Positions 7,469 through 17,547 of a DNA stretch of 64,000 nucleotides are shown in pieces. A program made the translations under genes and the position numbers. This DNA comes from Martelella endophytica. Its GTDB lineage: Bacteria > Pseudomonadota > Alphaproteobacteria > Rhizobiales > Rhizobiaceae. The notes under the pieces were generated by a model, which made no database searches, was not told where the DNA came from, and saw only the letters and a program-made list of their open reading frames with translations. Location: NCBI RefSeq assembly GCF_000960975.1, contig NZ_CP010803.1:1327908-1391907 (forward strand), written 5' to 3'. Within the stretch, counting starts at the first letter, position 1. Every line of letters starts with the position of its first letter.

Positions 7469-8482
7469 TTACTCCGGGCAGGTGAGACCGACTTCCGACG
7501 GGTCCTTCACCGCTTCGCCACGGGCCTTCATGGCGCAGGCCTCGTTGGTGGCCACCGGAATGGCGCGGGCGCGAGCCTCGTCGCCATAGCTCGGCGCGAA
7601 GCTTGCGCCGCGCTGATTGGCATAGTGCTTGAGCTCTTCCGAGTTCATCACCTTGTCGGCCCAGATCTGGTCGACCGTGTCGTAGACTTCCTGCGGCGCG
7701 CCCTTCGGGATGAAGACGCCGAAGTAATCCGGTGCGACATCGAGATCGAGCCATTCGGTGACCGGCGGGATCGGGTCAATGCCTTCGATCTCGAGCGGCG
7801 TGTCGGAAAGCACGGCGAGCGGACGCAGGCGTCCGGCCTTGATCATTTCCGTCTGCTCGACGGCAAGCTGCGTGGTCATGTCGACTTCGCCGGAAGCGGC
7901 CGCGATGACGGCCGGATTGCCGCCGTCATAGGCGACCATGCGCGCGGTCATGTTGCCGCCTGCGGCATCGTTGAGCGTGGCATAGGCGGTACCGCCCGAC
8001 GAGGTAACGCCGGCGGTGCCGACCGTGACGTCGCCGGTCTTCATGGCTTCCAGCAATTCGCCGAAATCCTTGTAGGGGGCGTCGGCGTTGACCGATATCA
8101 GCGGCGCGTTGGCGACGTGCAGATAGATCCGGTAATCGTCGATGTTGGAGTCTTCGAGCAGGCCGGAAACCGCATAGGTGGCGTTGTTGGCGATCGCGTT
8201 CGCGGTCCAGGTGTAGCCGTCATGCGGGGCGTCCATCGCCGCCTTGGTGCCGATCGAGCCGGATGCGCCGGGCTGGTTGACGACGACCACCTCGGTGCCG
8301 AGCGCCTCGGCCAGGATCGGGGCCACGACACGGGTCACCTGGTCGGTGGAGCCGCCAGCGGACCACGGCACGATGATGTTGATCGGCCGGTCTGGCTGCC
8401 AGGTTTCGGCAGAAGCCGCGCCGGCGGCGAATACAGCAAAAAGCGCCGCGGAAGCGGCCAGTTTCGTGAATGTCATAGTCAT
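7469..8482 (-). CDS. tctC: Tripartite tricarboxylate transporter substrate-binding protein TctC
   Basis: A 337-residue periplasmic binding protein of the Bug/TctC family. The signal peptide (FTKLAASAALFAVFAAGAAS-A) is followed by W-Q-P-D-R-P-I-N-I-I-V-P-W-S-A-G-G-S-T-D, the standard ligand-pocket start of the family, and the second lobe segment V-V-V-N-Q-P-G-A-S-G. It captures the carboxylate for TctAB. Start at 8482 or the in-frame ATG at 8476, both served by the same AGGGAGGAG site. The gene opens the tctCBA-tetR operon; an operator palindrome lies 15-28 bases upstream of the start, where a bound repressor would block the promoter. Confidence 0.92.
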   Translation of the reverse strand: MTMTFTKLAASAALFAVFAAGAASAETWQPDRPINIIVPWSAGGSTDQVTRVVAPILAEALGTEVVVVNQPGASGSIGTKAAMDAPHDGYTWTANAIANNATYAVSGLLEDSNIDDYRIYLHVANAPLISVNADAPYKDFGELLEAMKTGDVTVGTAGVTSSGGTAYATLNDAAGGNMTARMVAYDGGNPAVIAAASGEVDMTTQLAVEQTEMIKAGRLRPLAVLSDTPLEIEGIDPIPPVTEWLDLDVAPDYFGVFIPKGAPQEVYDTVDQIWADKVMNSEELKHYANQRGASFAPSYGDEARARAIPVATNEACAMKARGEAVKDPSEVGLTCPE

Positions 8483-8496
8483 GTCTCCTCCCTTGA

Positions 8497-8510
8497 CTAC
8501 TAGCTGGTAG
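8497..8510. promoter_or_regulatory. Operator before tctC (likely TetR site)
   Basis: CTACTAGCTGGTAG, a 14-bp palindrome with one mismatched pair, extending to TACTAGCTGGTAGGTTAC (8498-8515). The same 18-bp word with 16 identities occurs before the oxidoreductase operon at 11775-11792. No other copy was seen in the window. Confidence 0.75.
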
Positions 8511-8618
8511 GTTACGGTCACATGACGACCTGTCAAGTCACCGCAAGCGCAGTGTCCGGCCCGATGCTCCTCCCGTGGAGCCCGTATGGGCCGCCTGCCT
8601 GCGCGGCAGGCAATGTGG

Positions 8619-9446
8619 TCAGCAGCAGGTGGCGGCGCGTTCGATGATGATTTCCATCACCTCGTCGGCATCGCGCTTCCACCAGTTCCCCGCCGAAAAG
8701 ATCTCCACCTCGTTCAGTCCCGAAAAGCCCTCAGCCTCCACGGCGGCGCGAAGGCCCGGAATGTCGATGACGCCATCGCCCATCATGCCGCGGTCGTTCA
8801 GCATGTCGGTGGTCGGCACCAGCCAATCGCAGAGATGGAAGGCATAAAGCCGCTCCTTGCCGGCACGGGCGATTTCGGCCTTCACCGCCGGATCCCACCA
8901 GATGTGGTAGACGTCGGCGGCAACGCCGATGCCGTCACCAAGTCGGTCGCAGATATCAAGTGCCTGCGCCAACGTGTTCACCGCCGCACGGTCGGCCGCA
9001 TACATCGGATGCAGCGGCTCGATAGCGATCTTCACGCCGACGGTGAGGGCATATTCAAGCGTCTTCGCCAGGCCGTCCTCGATCATGGCACGGGCGCCGT
9101 CGATATCGCGGCTCCCCTTCGGAAGGCCACCGACCACCATGACGAGGCATGCCGCCCCGATGGTCGCGGCCTCATCGACGGCAAGGCGATTGTCGGCGAG
9201 CACGGCATCGGTCAGCGCGCCCTCCTCCGTGAACCAGCCGCCACGGCAAAGTCCGGAGACGGCAAGGCCCGCATCGCGGATCTGGCGGGCGGCCTTCTCG
9301 GCACCAAGCGCCTGCAACTGGTCACGCCATGGCGACAGACCGCCAAAGCCATGGCGGGCACAGCCTTCGATCGCCTGATCGAGCTTCCACTGTGCCCGCG
9401 TGGTGGCGGTGTTGAGAGACAGCCTTTCGGGTGTGATCACAGCCAT
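8619..9446 (-). CDS. Sugar phosphate isomerase/epimerase (TIM barrel)
   Basis: A 275-residue AP-endonuclease-2-like TIM barrel. Metal ligands of the family can be placed at I-E-P-L-H-P-M (Glu), A-A-D-V-Y-H-I-W-W-D (Asp, His), F-H-L-C-D-W (His) and N-E-V-E-I-F (Glu). Such enzymes isomerise or dehydrate keto-sugars and inositol-type intermediates. It is the third gene of a leftward operon with a Gfo/Idh/MocA oxidoreductase and a DUF993 aldolase-like protein, four bases after the latter. The combined set suggests oxidation, isomerisation and cleavage of a sugar or polyol. The exact substrate is not evident. Confidence 0.85.
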   Translation of the reverse strand: MAVITPERLSLNTATTRAQWKLDQAIEGCARHGFGGLSPWRDQLQALGAEKAARQIRDAGLAVSGLCRGGWFTEEGALTDAVLADNRLAVDEAATIGAACLVMVVGGLPKGSRDIDGARAMIEDGLAKTLEYALTVGVKIAIEPLHPMYAADRAAVNTLAQALDICDRLGDGIGVAADVYHIWWDPAVKAEIARAGKERLYAFHLCDWLVPTTDMLNDRGMMGDGVIDIPGLRAAVEAEGFSGLNEVEIFSAGNWWKRDADEVMEIIIERAATCC

Positions 9447-9450
9447 GCCA

Positions 9451-10608
9451 TCAGACCCCGATGCCGTGGGTGGCCATCACCAGCGCGGTGCGGGTTGCGG
9501 CCATCTCGGTATCCGCGATCAGCCCGGCGGCATCGGCAAGGCGCACGATATCGGCCAGATGCTGCGCCGAGCGGGCGCTCTGCTGGCCACCGAGCATGGT
9601 GAAGTGGTCCTGATGGCCCATCAGATAGGCTAGGAACACGACGCCGGTCTTGTAGTAGCGGGTCGGCGCCTTGAAGATGTGGCGCGACAGCGGCACGGTC
9701 GGCTCCATCACCGCGCCCCAGCGCTGCATGTCGCCTTTCGCCAACGCCGCAAGCCCGGTCGCGGCAACCGGCGCGATCGGATCGAAGATGCCGAGAAGCG
9801 CGTGGCTATAGCCGTGATCGTCGCCGGCGATGAGTTCGGGATAGTTGAAATCGTCGCCGGTATACATCTTCACGCCATCCGGCAGCCGGCGGCGCATGGC
9901 GATTTCCTTTTCCGCCGAAAGCAGCGAGATCTTGATGCCGTCGACCTTCGCGGCATTATCCTCGATCACCTTCAGGCAGGTGTCCATTGCCACCATATGA
10001 TCGGTGCTCGCCCAGTAGCCCTCAAGCGCCGGGTCGAACATCTCGCCGAGCCAGTGCAGCACGGCCGGTTGCTTCAGGCCGGAAAGAATGCGGCCATAGA
10101 CGAGGGCATAGTCGTCGGCGCTTTTGGCAACCTTGCAGAGCGCGCGCGAGGCCATCAGGATCACCTGACCGCCGGTCGCCTCGACCGCTTCGCACTGCAT
10201 TTCATAGGCCGCGATCACATCGTCGATGGTCTTGGCATCGGCCGGGTCGAGGTGGTCGGTGCCTGCGCCGCAGGCGATCGAATGACCGCCGGCCTTCGCC
10301 TCCTTGACGGAGCGCTGGATCAGCTCGAGCGAGGTCGGCCAGTCTATGCCCATGCCGCGCTGGGCGGTGTCCATGGCTTCCGCAACGCCGAAGCCGAGTG
10401 ACCAGAGATGGCGGCGGAATGCCATCGTCTTCTCCCAGTCGACATTGCAGTCGGACCAGGGATTGTTATCGGCGAGGGGGTCGACCACGACATGCGCGGC
10501 GGCAAACACCTTGCGGTTCCAGTCGCCGCCATCGGGCGCTACGCTCGTGCCGGAAAAGGCGAATTTCTCGATGCCGCCGGCGGCGGTCGGAAGGCTGACG
10601 GTGCTCAT
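9451..10608 (-). CDS. DUF993 family protein (dihydrodipicolinate-synthase-like barrel)
   Basis: A 385-residue protein beginning MSTVSLPTAAGGIEKFAFSG. It belongs to DUF993, a group related to class I Schiff-base aldolases of the DapA superfamily and usually found beside Gfo/Idh/MocA oxidoreductases and sugar isomerases. Recognisable stretches are F-A-A-A-H-V-V-V-D-P-L-A-D near the start, V-D-G-I-K-I-S-L-L (candidate Schiff-base Lys) and Y-T-G-D-D-F-N-Y-P. The frame is open much further upstream, but the ATG at 10608 overlaps the stop of the preceding gene (ATGA), so it is the start. The function is probably carbon-carbon cleavage in the same pathway; this is inference from context. Confidence 0.82.
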   Translation of the reverse strand: MSTVSLPTAAGGIEKFAFSGTSVAPDGGDWNRKVFAAAHVVVDPLADNNPWSDCNVDWEKTMAFRRHLWSLGFGVAEAMDTAQRGMGIDWPTSLELIQRSVKEAKAGGHSIACGAGTDHLDPADAKTIDDVIAAYEMQCEAVEATGGQVILMASRALCKVAKSADDYALVYGRILSGLKQPAVLHWLGEMFDPALEGYWASTDHMVAMDTCLKVIEDNAAKVDGIKISLLSAEKEIAMRRRLPDGVKMYTGDDFNYPELIAGDDHGYSHALLGIFDPIAPVAATGLAALAKGDMQRWGAVMEPTVPLSRHIFKAPTRYYKTGVVFLAYLMGHQDHFTMLGGQQSARSAQHLADIVRLADAAGLIADTEMAATRTALVMATHGIGV

Positions 10609-11753
10609 ATGCCGAGATCCTCCAGATCGACCCAGCGGCGTTCGCGGGCGCTCTTGTAGCCAGCTTCGGCAAGTTGCACGCCCTTGGCGCCTTCGGTCAG
10701 CGTGTAGGCCCAGGGACCGTCTTCCAGTACATGGCGCAGGAACTGTTCCCACTGCACCTTGAAGCCGTTGTCGAACACGGTGTTGTCCGGCACTTCCTGC
10801 CAGTCTTCGAAGAAGTTCATCTTCTGCGGTTCGTCCGGGTTCCATACCGGCTTCGGCGTGTTGGCGCGGTGCTGGCTCACGCACTTGTGCAGGCCGGCAA
10901 CGGCGGAACCATGGGTGCCGTCGATCTGGAAGGTCACGAGATCATCACGGCGGACACGGGTGCACCAGCTCGAATTGATGTGGGCGACGATATCGCCTTC
11001 GAGCTGGAAGGTGGCATAGGCCGCGTCATCGGCGGTCGCCTTGTATTCCTTGCCCTCTTCGTCGAAACGGGTCGGGATATGGGTTGCAGTGGTGCAGGAG
11101 ACCGATTTCACCGGGGCGACGACATTGTCGAGCACATAGCGCCAGTGGCAGAGCATGTCGGACACCATGCCGCCGCCATCTGCGGCGCGGTAGTTCCAGC
11201 TCGGGCGTTGCGCCGGCTGGTCCTCGCCGGTGAAAACCCAGTAGCCGAACTCGCCCTTCACGGACAGGATCTTGCCGAAGAAGCCGTTATCGCGCAGCCG
11301 CTTCAGCTTGACGAGGCCGGGAAGGTCGAGCTTGTCGTGGACGATGCCGTTCTTGACGCCCTTCGCCTTGGCATAGCGGGCGATCTCAACGGCCTCTTCG
11401 AGACCCTCGGAAACTGGCTTCTCGGAATAGACATGCTTGCCGGCATCGATCGCCTTCTTCAGAAGCGTCGGGCGCAGCTTGGTGGAGGCGGCATCGAAGA
11501 AGATAACATTGTAGGGGTCGGCAAGAGCCGCATCGAGATCGGTGGTGACGCGCTCGACACCGTGGCGCTTCGCCAGTTCCTCGATCTTGGCGGCATTGCG
11601 GCCGACGATGATCGGGTCCGGCATCACCTTGCGGCCGTCCTTCAGCCTGATGCCGCCTTCAGCGCGAATGGCAAGCACCGAGCGGATAAGGTGCTGGTTC
11701 ATCCCCATGCGGCCGGTGACGCCGTGCATGATGATCCCGATCGTATCTGTCAT
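10605..11753 (-). CDS. Gfo/Idh/MocA family NAD(P)-dependent oxidoreductase
   Basis: A 382-residue sugar or polyol dehydrogenase. The N-terminal Rossmann fold starts I-G-I-I-M-H-G-V-T-G-R-M-G-M-N-Q-H-L (an unusual G-x-x-G-R-M-G dinucleotide loop), and the conserved E-K-P motif of the family is present as Y-S-E-K-P-V-S-E-G. A catalytic region with H-D-K-L and W-N-Y-R-A follows. It opens the operon oxidoreductase-DUF993-isomerase, has a GGGAGGA ribosome site, and has the operator at 11775-11792 just upstream. I infer induction together with the tct transporter. Confidence 0.9.
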   Translation of the reverse strand: MTDTIGIIMHGVTGRMGMNQHLIRSVLAIRAEGGIRLKDGRKVMPDPIIVGRNAAKIEELAKRHGVERVTTDLDAALADPYNVIFFDAASTKLRPTLLKKAIDAGKHVYSEKPVSEGLEEAVEIARYAKAKGVKNGIVHDKLDLPGLVKLKRLRDNGFFGKILSVKGEFGYWVFTGEDQPAQRPSWNYRAADGGGMVSDMLCHWRYVLDNVVAPVKSVSCTTATHIPTRFDEEGKEYKATADDAAYATFQLEGDIVAHINSSWCTRVRRDDLVTFQIDGTHGSAVAGLHKCVSQHRANTPKPVWNPDEPQKMNFFEDWQEVPDNTVFDNGFKVQWEQFLRHVLEDGPWAYTLTEGAKGVQLAEAGYKSARERRWVDLEDLGI

Positions 11754-11774
11754 GAAGTCCTCCCTTTAGTGGTT

Positions 11775-11792
11775 GTTACCTACCAGTTAGTA
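11775..11792. promoter_or_regulatory. Operator before oxidoreductase operon
   Basis: On the minus strand TACTAACTGGTAGGTAAC, 16 of 18 bases identical to the site at 8498-8515. It lies 22-39 bases before the ATG at 11753, over the likely promoter. Two matching sites before two neighbouring operons, with a TetR gene ending one of them, point to one regulon. Confidence 0.75.
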
Positions 11793-11900
11793 ATAAATGC
11801 GTCAAGCAGCCGCGCTAAGGGAATATTATGACGGCTGGACGGCTTGGGTAACTCTTGAAGTGGTGTCAGCCTGAGTCGGACGAAGATGCGCTGGCGGGCC

Positions 11901-12527
11901 TCAGATCGGCGTCACGCGCCGTAGCGTCAGATTGATGCGGCCGCCGTTCTTCAGAAGCGTTGACGTGCCGGGATAGGTGCGGGTGACACCGTGATAGGCG
12001 AGGCGGCTCTTGCCGGCCAAAAGCACGATATCGCCGCTGGCAAGCTTCAGCGACTGCGCCTTGTCGCTGCGCTCGGTCCCGCCGATGCGGAACAGGCACG
12101 TGTCGCCGAGCGAGATCGAGAGCACGGGGGCGGCGAATTCGGCCTCGTCGCTGTCCTGATGCATGCCCATCTTGGCCGTATCGTCGTAGAAATTGACGAG
12201 GCAGGCCTCGGGCGGGGCTTCGAAGCCGGCAAGCTCCTGCCAGAGTGCCAGCAGGCGTTCGGGGATCGGCGGCCAGGGCTTTCCGGTGGCCGGATGGGTC
12301 TCCTGATAGCGGTAGCCGCGCGCCTTGTCCGTCACCCAGCCGAGCCTGCCGCAATTGGTCATCCTGACCGACATCGGTTTGCCGGTGCGCGGCATGGTCG
12401 GCACATAGAGCGGGGCTGCGGCCACGACGGCGCGGATCTCGCCGACGAGGACCTCCTGCGCGGCGCGATCGAGATGGTCGGGTAGATACCGGAAGCCGTC
12501 CGGCAATGCCTGTTTCTCGGTTGCCAT
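11901..12527 (-). CDS. alkB: AlkB, alpha-ketoglutarate-dependent DNA repair dioxygenase
   Basis: A 208-residue Fe(II)/2-oxoglutarate dioxygenase that removes N1-methyladenine and N3-methylcytosine damage. Metal ligands are visible in M-H-Q-D (HxD) and A-Y-H-G-V (distal His), and the 2-oxoglutarate-binding arginines in G-R-I-N-L-T-L-R-R. N-F-Y-D-D-T-A-K-M-G-M is the usual preceding motif. The ATG at 12527 has a GGAGG site that overlaps the stop codon of arfB five bases away, so the two genes form an operon. Length and motifs are complete. Confidence 0.92.
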   Translation of the reverse strand: MATEKQALPDGFRYLPDHLDRAAQEVLVGEIRAVVAAAPLYVPTMPRTGKPMSVRMTNCGRLGWVTDKARGYRYQETHPATGKPWPPIPERLLALWQELAGFEAPPEACLVNFYDDTAKMGMHQDSDEAEFAAPVLSISLGDTCLFRIGGTERSDKAQSLKLASGDIVLLAGKSRLAYHGVTRTYPGTSTLLKNGGRINLTLRRVTPI

Positions 12528-12531
12528 CGCC

Positions 12532-12969
12532 TCAATCCTCCCGGGTCGGCTTGGCGCGGGCCTTCTTGATGTTGGCACGGCCGGCCTTTGCCTTCAGGCG
12601 CCGTTCGATGGAGCCCTTTGTCGGCCGCGTCTTGCGCCTTGCCGGCGGCGGCGGGGCCGCTGCCTCCAGAACCATTTCCTTCAGCCGCTCGCGTGCATCC
12701 TCGCGGTTGCGCTCCTGGCTGCGGAAGCGATTGGCCTCGACCAGCAGCACGCCGTCCTTTGACACCTTGCGGCCACCGATGCGCAGGAGATTGCGCTTTA
12801 CCCGCTCGGGCAGCGAGGGCGACGACAGCACCGGAAAGAACAGCTGAACGGCGGTTGCGACCTTGTTGACATTCTGCCCGCCCGGTCCGCCGGCGAGCAC
12901 GAACTGCTCGGTCAGCTCCCAGCCGAAAATGGTGATGTTGTCATTGATGAAGAGATCGCTTGAGGCCAT
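12532..12969 (-). CDS. arfB: ArfB/YaeJ ribosome-rescue peptidyl-tRNA hydrolase
   Basis: A 145-residue release-factor homologue lacking the codon-recognition domain. The catalytic loop A-G-G-P-G-G-Q-N-V-N-K-V-A-T-A-V contains the GGQ motif. The C-terminus is a long basic tail (A-R-R-K-T-R-P-T-K-G-S...R-R-L-K-A-K), the element that enters the empty mRNA channel of stalled ribosomes in this family. Size and layout match E. coli ArfB. It is the first gene of an operon with alkB, an uncommon partner. Confidence 0.93.
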   Translation of the reverse strand: MASSDLFINDNITIFGWELTEQFVLAGGPGGQNVNKVATAVQLFFPVLSSPSLPERVKRNLLRIGGRKVSKDGVLLVEANRFRSQERNREDARERLKEMVLEAAAPPPPARRKTRPTKGSIERRLKAKAGRANIKKARAKPTRED

Positions 12970-13013
12970 GGCGCGTTATCACATGGCCGCACCCCGCCCC
13001 GCAAGACGGAAAT

Positions 13014-13040
13014 GGCCCGGCGCCTTGCGGCGGCCGGGCC
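13014..13040 (-). terminator. Terminator of pckA
   Basis: On the minus strand GGCCCGGC pairs with GCCGGGCC around a small loop, followed by ATTTCCGTCTT. It lies 24 bases past the pckA stop. Confidence 0.65.
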
Positions 13041-13064
13041 TGCTCCTCCTCAGGAACGCTTGGT

Positions 13065-14672
<1,608 letters not shown>

Positions 14673-14995
14673 GCTTTCACTCCTCTTGACGAATTCAATA
14701 TTTTAAATTGGTATTAAATTATTTCGCATGAGGCAAGAGTAAAATTAAAAATATGTAATAGTATCAGTTATTTAATCGTTTTAACGAGTTGTATTTTGAT
14801 CACCTAAAAAGCGAAATCCACTGCCGATACAGCGCCTTAAGTGCCTCTTGAAGATTTTGCATTCCGAACGATTTGAAGGGGAGAACCGCCCGTGCCGGTT
14901 GGCTTTGCCACAATTTGTTCCAGTTTCTTTCCAAGAAATGCTAGAAACGAAGAGACGGGTCTTTCGAAAGAAACACACGCAAGGAGTTCTCAAGC
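14673..14995. other. pckA-chvI divergent control region
   Basis: This 323-base spacer is markedly AT-rich next to pckA (14690-14800), where the pckA promoter is expected, and has normal composition nearer chvI. I found no protein-coding frame with a ribosome site. It should hold the two divergent promoters, and because ChvI controls pckA in relatives it may contain ChvI sites, but no clear repeat stands out. Confidence 0.5.
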
Positions 14996-15715
14996 ATGCA
15001 GACGATTGCTCTGGTGGATGACGACCGGAACATTCTGACCTCGGTTTCGATTGCACTCGAATCCGAAGGTTACCGGGTCGACACCTATACGGACGGCGCC
15101 ACGGCGCTGACCGGGCTTCAGGCCAATCCGCCGCAGCTCGCCATTTTCGACATCAAGATGCCGCGCATGGACGGGATGGAACTTCTGCGGCGTTTGCGCC
15201 AGAAATCCGACATTCCGGTGATCTTCCTCACCTCCAAGGACGAGGAGATCGACGAATTGTTCGGGCTGAAGATGGGCGCGGACGACTTCATCACCAAGCC
15301 GTTCTCACAGCGGCTTCTGGTCGAGCGCGTGCGCGCCGTGCTGCGCCGCTCCGCCGCCCGCGAGGCGGCCGCCGTCGGCGGTGCCAAGCCGAGCGAGAAC
15401 GAGGCCAACCGGCCGCTGGAGCGTGGACCTCTGGTCATGGACCGCGAGCGCCACACCTGCACCTGGAAGGGTGACGCCGTGACGCTGACGGTGACCGAGT
15501 TCCTGATCCTCCAGTCGCTTGCCCAGCGTCCCGGCGTGGTCAAGAGCCGCGATGCCCTGATGGATGCGGCCTATGACGACCAGGTCTATGTCGACGACCG
15601 CACCATCGACAGCCACATCAAGCGGCTGCGCAAGAAGTTCAAGCTGGTTGACACCGATTTCGACATGATCGAAACCCTCTACGGCGTTGGCTATCGCTTC
15701 CGCGAAGCGGCCTAG
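14996..15715 (+). CDS. chvI: ChvI, two-component response regulator
   Basis: A 239-residue OmpR-type regulator. The receiver has the acidic pair D-D-D near the start, the phosphorylated Asp in I-F-D-I-K-M-P (residue 52) and the Lys of T-K-P-F; the winged-helix output domain ends G-V-G-Y-R-F-R-E. It acts with ChvG in response to acid and envelope stress, controlling exopolysaccharide, motility and host-interaction genes in rhizobia. It starts at an ATG with AAGGAG upstream. The order chvI-chvG-hprK-EIIA-ptsH-ahcY is highly conserved in this group, which makes the name safe. Confidence 0.95.
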   Translation: MQTIALVDDDRNILTSVSIALESEGYRVDTYTDGATALTGLQANPPQLAIFDIKMPRMDGMELLRRLRQKSDIPVIFLTSKDEEIDELFGLKMGADDFITKPFSQRLLVERVRAVLRRSAAREAAAVGGAKPSENEANRPLERGPLVMDRERHTCTWKGDAVTLTVTEFLILQSLAQRPGVVKSRDALMDAAYDDQVYVDDRTIDSHIKRLRKKFKLVDTDFDMIETLYGVGYRFREAA

Positions 15716-15771
15716 CTTAGGAAAGGCGCGGACTCAGGTCCGGCCGCCACCATGGTCAGACAGGGTCAGGC

Positions 15772-17547
15772 TTGACAGAGACGAGCGAAAAACCGGCGGC
15801 AGCCAAACCGGCACGGCGCTGGCGCAAACCCTTTTCGGTGATGCGCTGGCTTCTGGCCTCGACGGTTTTTTCGAGCCTCAACTGGCGCATCCTGTTCTTC
15901 AACCTGCTGGCGCTGTTCTTCCTCGTCGGCGGCATTCTCTACCTCAACCAGTTCCGCGAGGGCCTGATCGATGCCCGCGTTGAAAGCCTGTTGACGCAGG
16001 GCGAGATCATTGCCGGCGCCATCGCCTCCTCCGCCTCCGTCGAAACCGATACGATGACGATCGACCCGCAGAAGCTTCTCGAGCTGCAGGCGGGCGAAAG
16101 CGCGCGGCCGACCTCCAGCGACGAGGACCTCAGGTTTCCGCTCAATCCGGAAAAGGTGGCGCCGATCCTCAGACGGCTGATCTCGCCGACGCGTACCCGC
16201 GCCCGCATCTTCGACCCCGATGCCAACCTGATCCTCGATTCGCGATTCCTCTATTCGCGCGGCCAGGTGTTGCGCTACGACCTGCCGCCGTCTTCGGAAT
16301 CGACCGCCGAGACGATCGGCGATCGGCTCGGCAACCTGATGAACCGGCTGCTGCAGCCGGGCAACCTGCCGCGTTATGAGGAGGCGCCCGGCGGTGACGG
16401 CTCGATCTATCCGGAAGTGGAAAAGGCGCTCGATGCGCAGCGCTCCGCCGTCGTGCGCGTCACCGACAAGGGCAAGCTGATCGTCTCCGTCGCCGTGCCG
16501 ATCCAGCGTTTCCGCGCCGTGCTCGGCGTGCTGCTGCTCTCCACCCAGGCCGGTGACATCGACAAGATCGTCCACGCCGAACGCATTGCCATCATCCGCG
16601 TGTTCGGCGTGACGGCGCTGGTCACCATGATCCTTTCCTTCATGCTGTCCTCGACGATTGCGAGCCCGCTCCGCCGGCTCTCCGAGGCCGCCGTCAGGGT
16701 GCGTCGCGGCGGTCCGCGCGAGCGTGAGGAGATCCCGGACTTTTCGGCGCGTCAGGATGAGATCGGCCATCTGTCGACGGCGCTTCGGGAAATGACCACT
16801 GCGCTTTACGACCGGATCGACGCGATCGACAGCTTCGCCGCCGACGTCGCCCACGAGCTGAAAAACCCGCTGACTTCGCTTCGAAGCGCGGTCGAGACCC
16901 TGCCGCTTGCCAAGACGGAAGAGAGCAAGGCGCGCCTCACCGATATCATCCAGCATGACGTGCGCCGCCTCGACAGGCTGATCAGCGACATTTCCGATGC
17001 CTCGCGCCTCGATGCCGAACTCGCCCGTGAGGACGCCAAGCGCTTTGACGCGCAGGTCCTTCTGAACGACCTGATCACCATTTCGCGCGAGACAGGGCGC
17101 CGGCACAAGAAGGTGAAGATCGGATTCACCGTCCAGGCCGGCCATCACGGCAAGGGCGCCTTCGATGTCTTCGGCCACGATCTGAGGATCGGCCAGATCG
17201 TCACCAACCTGATCGAGAACGCCCGTTCCTTCGTTCCGGAGACCGGCGGCGAGATCAATGTGACGCTCACCCGCACCCGCAACCACATTGTCGTCACCGT
17301 CGATGACAATGGTCCCGGCATCCGCGCCGATGCGATCGAGCGGATCTTCGAGCGCTTCTACACCGACCGGCCGGACAGCGAGGCCTTCGGCCAGAATTCC
17401 GGCCTCGGCCTTTCGATCTCGCGCCAGATCGCCGAAGCCCATGGCGGCACGCTGACGGCGGGCAATGTCACCGACGAGGAAACCGGCGAGGTCAAGGGCG
17501 CCCGCTTCACGCTGCGCCTGCCGGCGGCCAGCGGCAAGAGCGCATGA
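15772..17547 (+). CDS. chvG: ChvG (ExoS), sensor histidine kinase
   Basis: A 591-residue membrane kinase: a first helix at ~42-62 (L-F-F-N-L-L-A-L-F-F), a periplasmic sensor, a second helix near 285-305, HAMP, HisKA with D-V-A-H-E-L-K-N-P-L (His361), and an ATPase domain with D-N-G-P-G-I and G-L-G-L-S-I. It phosphorylates ChvI and is held inactive by ExoR in relatives (exoR is not in this window). I propose a TTG start at 15772; the only ATG downstream in frame (15841) would begin just before the first helix with no ribosome site. A seven-codon frame starting at 15752 ends with a TGA that overlaps the TTG. Confidence 0.93.
   Translation: MTETSEKPAAAKPARRWRKPFSVMRWLLASTVFSSLNWRILFFNLLALFFLVGGILYLNQFREGLIDARVESLLTQGEIIAGAIASSASVETDTMTIDPQKLLELQAGESARPTSSDEDLRFPLNPEKVAPILRRLISPTRTRARIFDPDANLILDSRFLYSRGQVLRYDLPPSSESTAETIGDRLGNLMNRLLQPGNLPRYEEAPGGDGSIYPEVEKALDAQRSAVVRVTDKGKLIVSVAVPIQRFRAVLGVLLLSTQAGDIDKIVHAERIAIIRVFGVTALVTMILSFMLSSTIASPLRRLSEAAVRVRRGGPREREEIPDFSARQDEIGHLSTALREMTTALYDRIDAIDSFAADVAHELKNPLTSLRSAVETLPLAKTEESKARLTDIIQHDVRRLDRLISDISDASRLDAELAREDAKRFDAQVLLNDLITISRETGRRHKKVKIGFTVQAGHHGKGAFDVFGHDLRIGQIVTNLIENARSFVPETGGEINVTLTRTRNHIVVTVDDNGPGIRADAIERIFERFYTDRPDSEAFGQNSGLGLSISRQIAEAHGGTLTAGNVTDEETGEVKGARFTLRLPAASGKSA

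Noticed and set aside
8537..8618. A further Cuckoo-type hairpin between the isomerase gene and tctC
   Set aside because: GCTCCTCCCGTGGAGC holds only CTCCTCCC in a 5-bp stem, with no DUF1127 gene nearby; chance is sufficient.
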